From: SKVR01 sp964589855 | GTDB lineage: Bacteria > Bacteroidota > Bacteroidia > Bacteroidales > UBA7960 | Direction of reading: 5' to 3' | Assembly: GCA_964589855.1 (NCBI GenBank) | Contig: CAZPVB010000156.1 | Coordinates: forward strand, 1 to 9,061 | DNA length: 9,061 nt | In this document: positions 7,816-9,061 of the stretch, piece after piece | Layout of the letters: each line of letters opens with the position of its first letter | Position numbering within the stretch: position 1 is the stretch's first letter | Translations under genes and position numbers: made by a program | Notes under the pieces: generated by a model | What the model was told of the DNA's origin: nothing | The model's input: only the letters and a program-made list of their open reading frames with translations | Databases searched by the model: none

Positions 7816-8607
7816 ATGAAAAAAATATTTTTGCTCATCATACCCGTTGTCCTGTTGTTTTTCGCATCCTGCGAAAAAAATGACCCGTTGGCCGATCAGG
7901 GAGACCTTACCGGCAATGTTGTCCCCTTTAATCTCCTGGCGCAGATGCCCGATGCATCGGCAGGCGATACCCTCACACTCCGAACCGTTTGCTGGGCCAT
8001 GGATGACAACATTGACTCTGTATTTTTTACACATGAGGGTTTTAAACTTAGAAATTTTGATATTGCCATGGAGATCACTTTCGATGATTCCCTGCATGTG
8101 CTTTCCACCGAATTTACACAGGATACCATCTTTACACCCACCACCATGGTTGCTTCTTATCCTGAGCAAGGGCAATCACTTAACGATTTTTATCAAACCC
8201 AGGAAAACGCTTATGTGATCGAGCATGACTTTGTAGTGCCTGAATACTACGCCCTTACCGATCAAACCAATGGCGATTTGATTCTATCGCTTGATGAAAA
8301 TCTTTTTGATTTTGTTGTTGAAGAAATGATACCACAGTTTAATCGCTCTGTGATGAGGGTGGTATTTCCCGAAATCAATCCTTTTTCACTTGATTATTTT
8401 GTCGTAGATGATAATGGTTTTTATACAGGTGAGATCACCCCGGAAGCAGAACAATACATCAGAGATAATCTTACCCCTGTTATCATGGCCGAATTTATCT
8501 CCGATGCTACTGCTGAAGATGAAACCCAGGTAACTGTTGAATCAACGGCAACTCTTGATCTTGAAGGTTCTTCCTTCGCATCTGAAAGAACATTCAAAAT
8601 TATTTAA
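7816..8607 (+). CDS. Lipoprotein of unknown family in the SusE-like position
   Basis: I do not recognise a named family. The 263-residue product has a signal peptide and lipobox FASC with C19 as lipidation site, followed by EKNDPLAD, an acidic start consistent with surface export. The mature part is acidic and looks mainly beta: PFNLLAQMPDASAGDTLTLR (37-56) resembles the first strands of an immunoglobulin-like or SusE-like N-terminal domain, then CWAMDDNIDSVFF (59-71). A region with more helical character lies at about 155-225 (NLFDFVVEEMIPQF, EAEQYIRDNL). Only two cysteines occur, C19 and C59. It starts 15 bp after the susD-like stop with an A-rich CACACAACACA leader, so it belongs to the same transcript. 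By position it is probably a surface ligand-binding accessory protein (SGBP-like) for this SusC/D system. This role is inferred from context only. Confidence 0.85.
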   Translation: MKKIFLLIIPVVLLFFASCEKNDPLADQGDLTGNVVPFNLLAQMPDASAGDTLTLRTVCWAMDDNIDSVFFTHEGFKLRNFDIAMEITFDDSLHVLSTEFTQDTIFTPTTMVASYPEQGQSLNDFYQTQENAYVIEHDFVVPEYYALTDQTNGDLILSLDENLFDFVVEEMIPQFNRSVMRVVFPEINPFSLDYFVVDDNGFYTGEITPEAEQYIRDNLTPVIMAEFISDATAEDETQVTVESTATLDLEGSSFASERTFKII

Positions 8608-8717
8608 TTAAAATTTAGAATTTAAAAACCAATTTAAATCATCCGTGTATGTCTTTTCAAGCAAAAAGATTATTGGTTTCAAAGGTTTTATCCTGGTACA
8701 TTCAAAAAAATAAAAAT
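8608..8717 (+). other. 110-bp AT-rich gap between two lipoprotein genes
   Basis: No coding sequence is supported here. An in-frame ATG at 8649 would extend the next protein by 23 residues but would bury its signal peptide. A near-match promoter (TTGG followed about 21 bases later by TACATTCA) is present, too degenerate to call. No stem-loop followed by a T-tract is visible, so read-through from the upstream genes is likely. Confidence 0.35.
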
Positions 8718-9061
8718 ATGAAAAAATTGTTTTTCTTAACCAAAGCAGCACTCATCTTTGTTCTGGTAATGGTTTTTACCGGATGCGAGGAAGAAGAAGT
8801 GCAAAAAGAGTGGGGAGAGGTAACCACAGACTTCTCTATCGATGAGCAAGATCAATTATTTGCTCCCGCAGAGGTGGTATTTATCAATCATACCAAAAAT
8901 GCCGAGGGTTATCATTGGATATTTCCTGAAGGACGTATTATGGAGAGTGATGAGGTTACACCAGATAGCACCACTACCGAAATACAACCCCAGGCTGTAT
9001 ATTATCCGCTGCCGGGAGAGTATGAAGCCATTCTTACTGTTACAGTAGATGGAGAAGAAAC
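8718..9061 (+). CDS. Lipoprotein with PKD-like domain (3' end outside window)
   Basis: Translation from 8718 stays open to the right edge (114 codons plus two bases), so the gene is incomplete. A signal sequence (MKKLFFLTKAALIFVLVMVF) ends at lipobox FTGC with C23 lipidated, followed by EEEEVQKE, an acidic lipoprotein-export-like tail suited to surface display. Residues about 38-112 look like a PKD/Ig-like beta sandwich: DFSIDEQDQLFAPAEVVFIN, then GYHWIFPEG, then YPLPGEYEAILTVTVDG, which matches the usual W-x-F/G ... PGxYxVxLxV pattern. PKD-type modules in Sus-locus lipoproteins commonly act as spacers before a ligand-binding or catalytic domain, which would lie outside the window. The A-rich AAAAATAAAAAT leader supports this start over the in-frame ATG at 8649. 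It is probably the fourth gene of the Sus block, a second surface binding protein or a PKD-bearing enzyme. Confidence 0.8.
   Translation, partial: MKKLFFLTKAALIFVLVMVFTGCEEEEVQKEWGEVTTDFSIDEQDQLFAPAEVVFINHTKNAEGYHWIFPEGRIMESDEVTPDSTTTEIQPQAVYYPLPGEYEAILTVTVDGEE

Noticed and set aside
7792..8218. Overlapping plus- and minus-strand open frames (123, 127 and 83 codons) in the SusE-position gene
   Set aside because: They are shadows of the lipoprotein gene at 7816-8607, which has a signal peptide, lipobox and operon spacing.
8649..8717. In-frame upstream ATG extending the PKD-like lipoprotein by 23 residues
   Set aside because: The extension would place a long polar segment before the signal peptide; the ATG at 8718 has an A-rich leader and gives a normal lipoprotein signal.

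Overview
The window looks like a chromosomal piece of a Bacteroidota (Bacteroidetes) genome, probably an environmental or marine Bacteroidales/Marinilabiliales-like organism. The phylum call rests on a SusC/SusD pair, lipoproteins with short lipoboxes, A-rich Shine-Dalgarno-free start contexts (for example AACAAACATG before susD) and TAnnTTTG-type -7 promoter boxes. The genus-level guess is inference. Coding density is high and no stretch longer than 300 bases lacks a gene. I see no RNA genes, mobile elements, CRISPR arrays or clear intrinsic terminators.

Layout. Bases 1-1108 (minus strand) hold the 5' part of a secreted protein with an Amidase_3-like (N-acetylmuramoyl-L-alanine amidase) region followed by a golvesin C-terminal-like domain. 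It runs off the left edge, so it has no stop codon in the window. A 163-bp divergent region with promoter-like boxes on both strands separates it from a plus-strand run of six genes: a BadF/BadG-type amino-sugar kinase (1272-2132, GlcNAc/MurNAc kinase, MurK-like), MurNAc-6-phosphate etherase MurQ (2241-3077), a SusC/RagA TonB-dependent outer-membrane transporter (3262-6279), a SusD-like lipoprotein (6325-7800), an unrecognised lipoprotein in the SusE-like position (7816-8607), and the start of a second lipoprotein with a PKD-like segment (8718 to the right edge).

How the genes may work together. MurQ removes the lactyl ether of MurNAc-6-P to give GlcNAc-6-P, and the kinase can supply MurNAc-6-P, so the pair forms the core of cytoplasmic peptidoglycan-sugar salvage. 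The SusC/D pair and its surface lipoproteins form an outer-membrane capture and import device. The divergent gene encodes a probable peptidoglycan-amidase-like secreted protein. Together they suggest a peptidoglycan-fragment acquisition and salvage locus. Gaps of 108 and 184 bp, and the absence of an inner-membrane permease in view, mean that a functional link between the Sus genes and murK/murQ is inference. The Sus block could equally be an independent polysaccharide or peptide uptake locus that happens to lie beside murQ.
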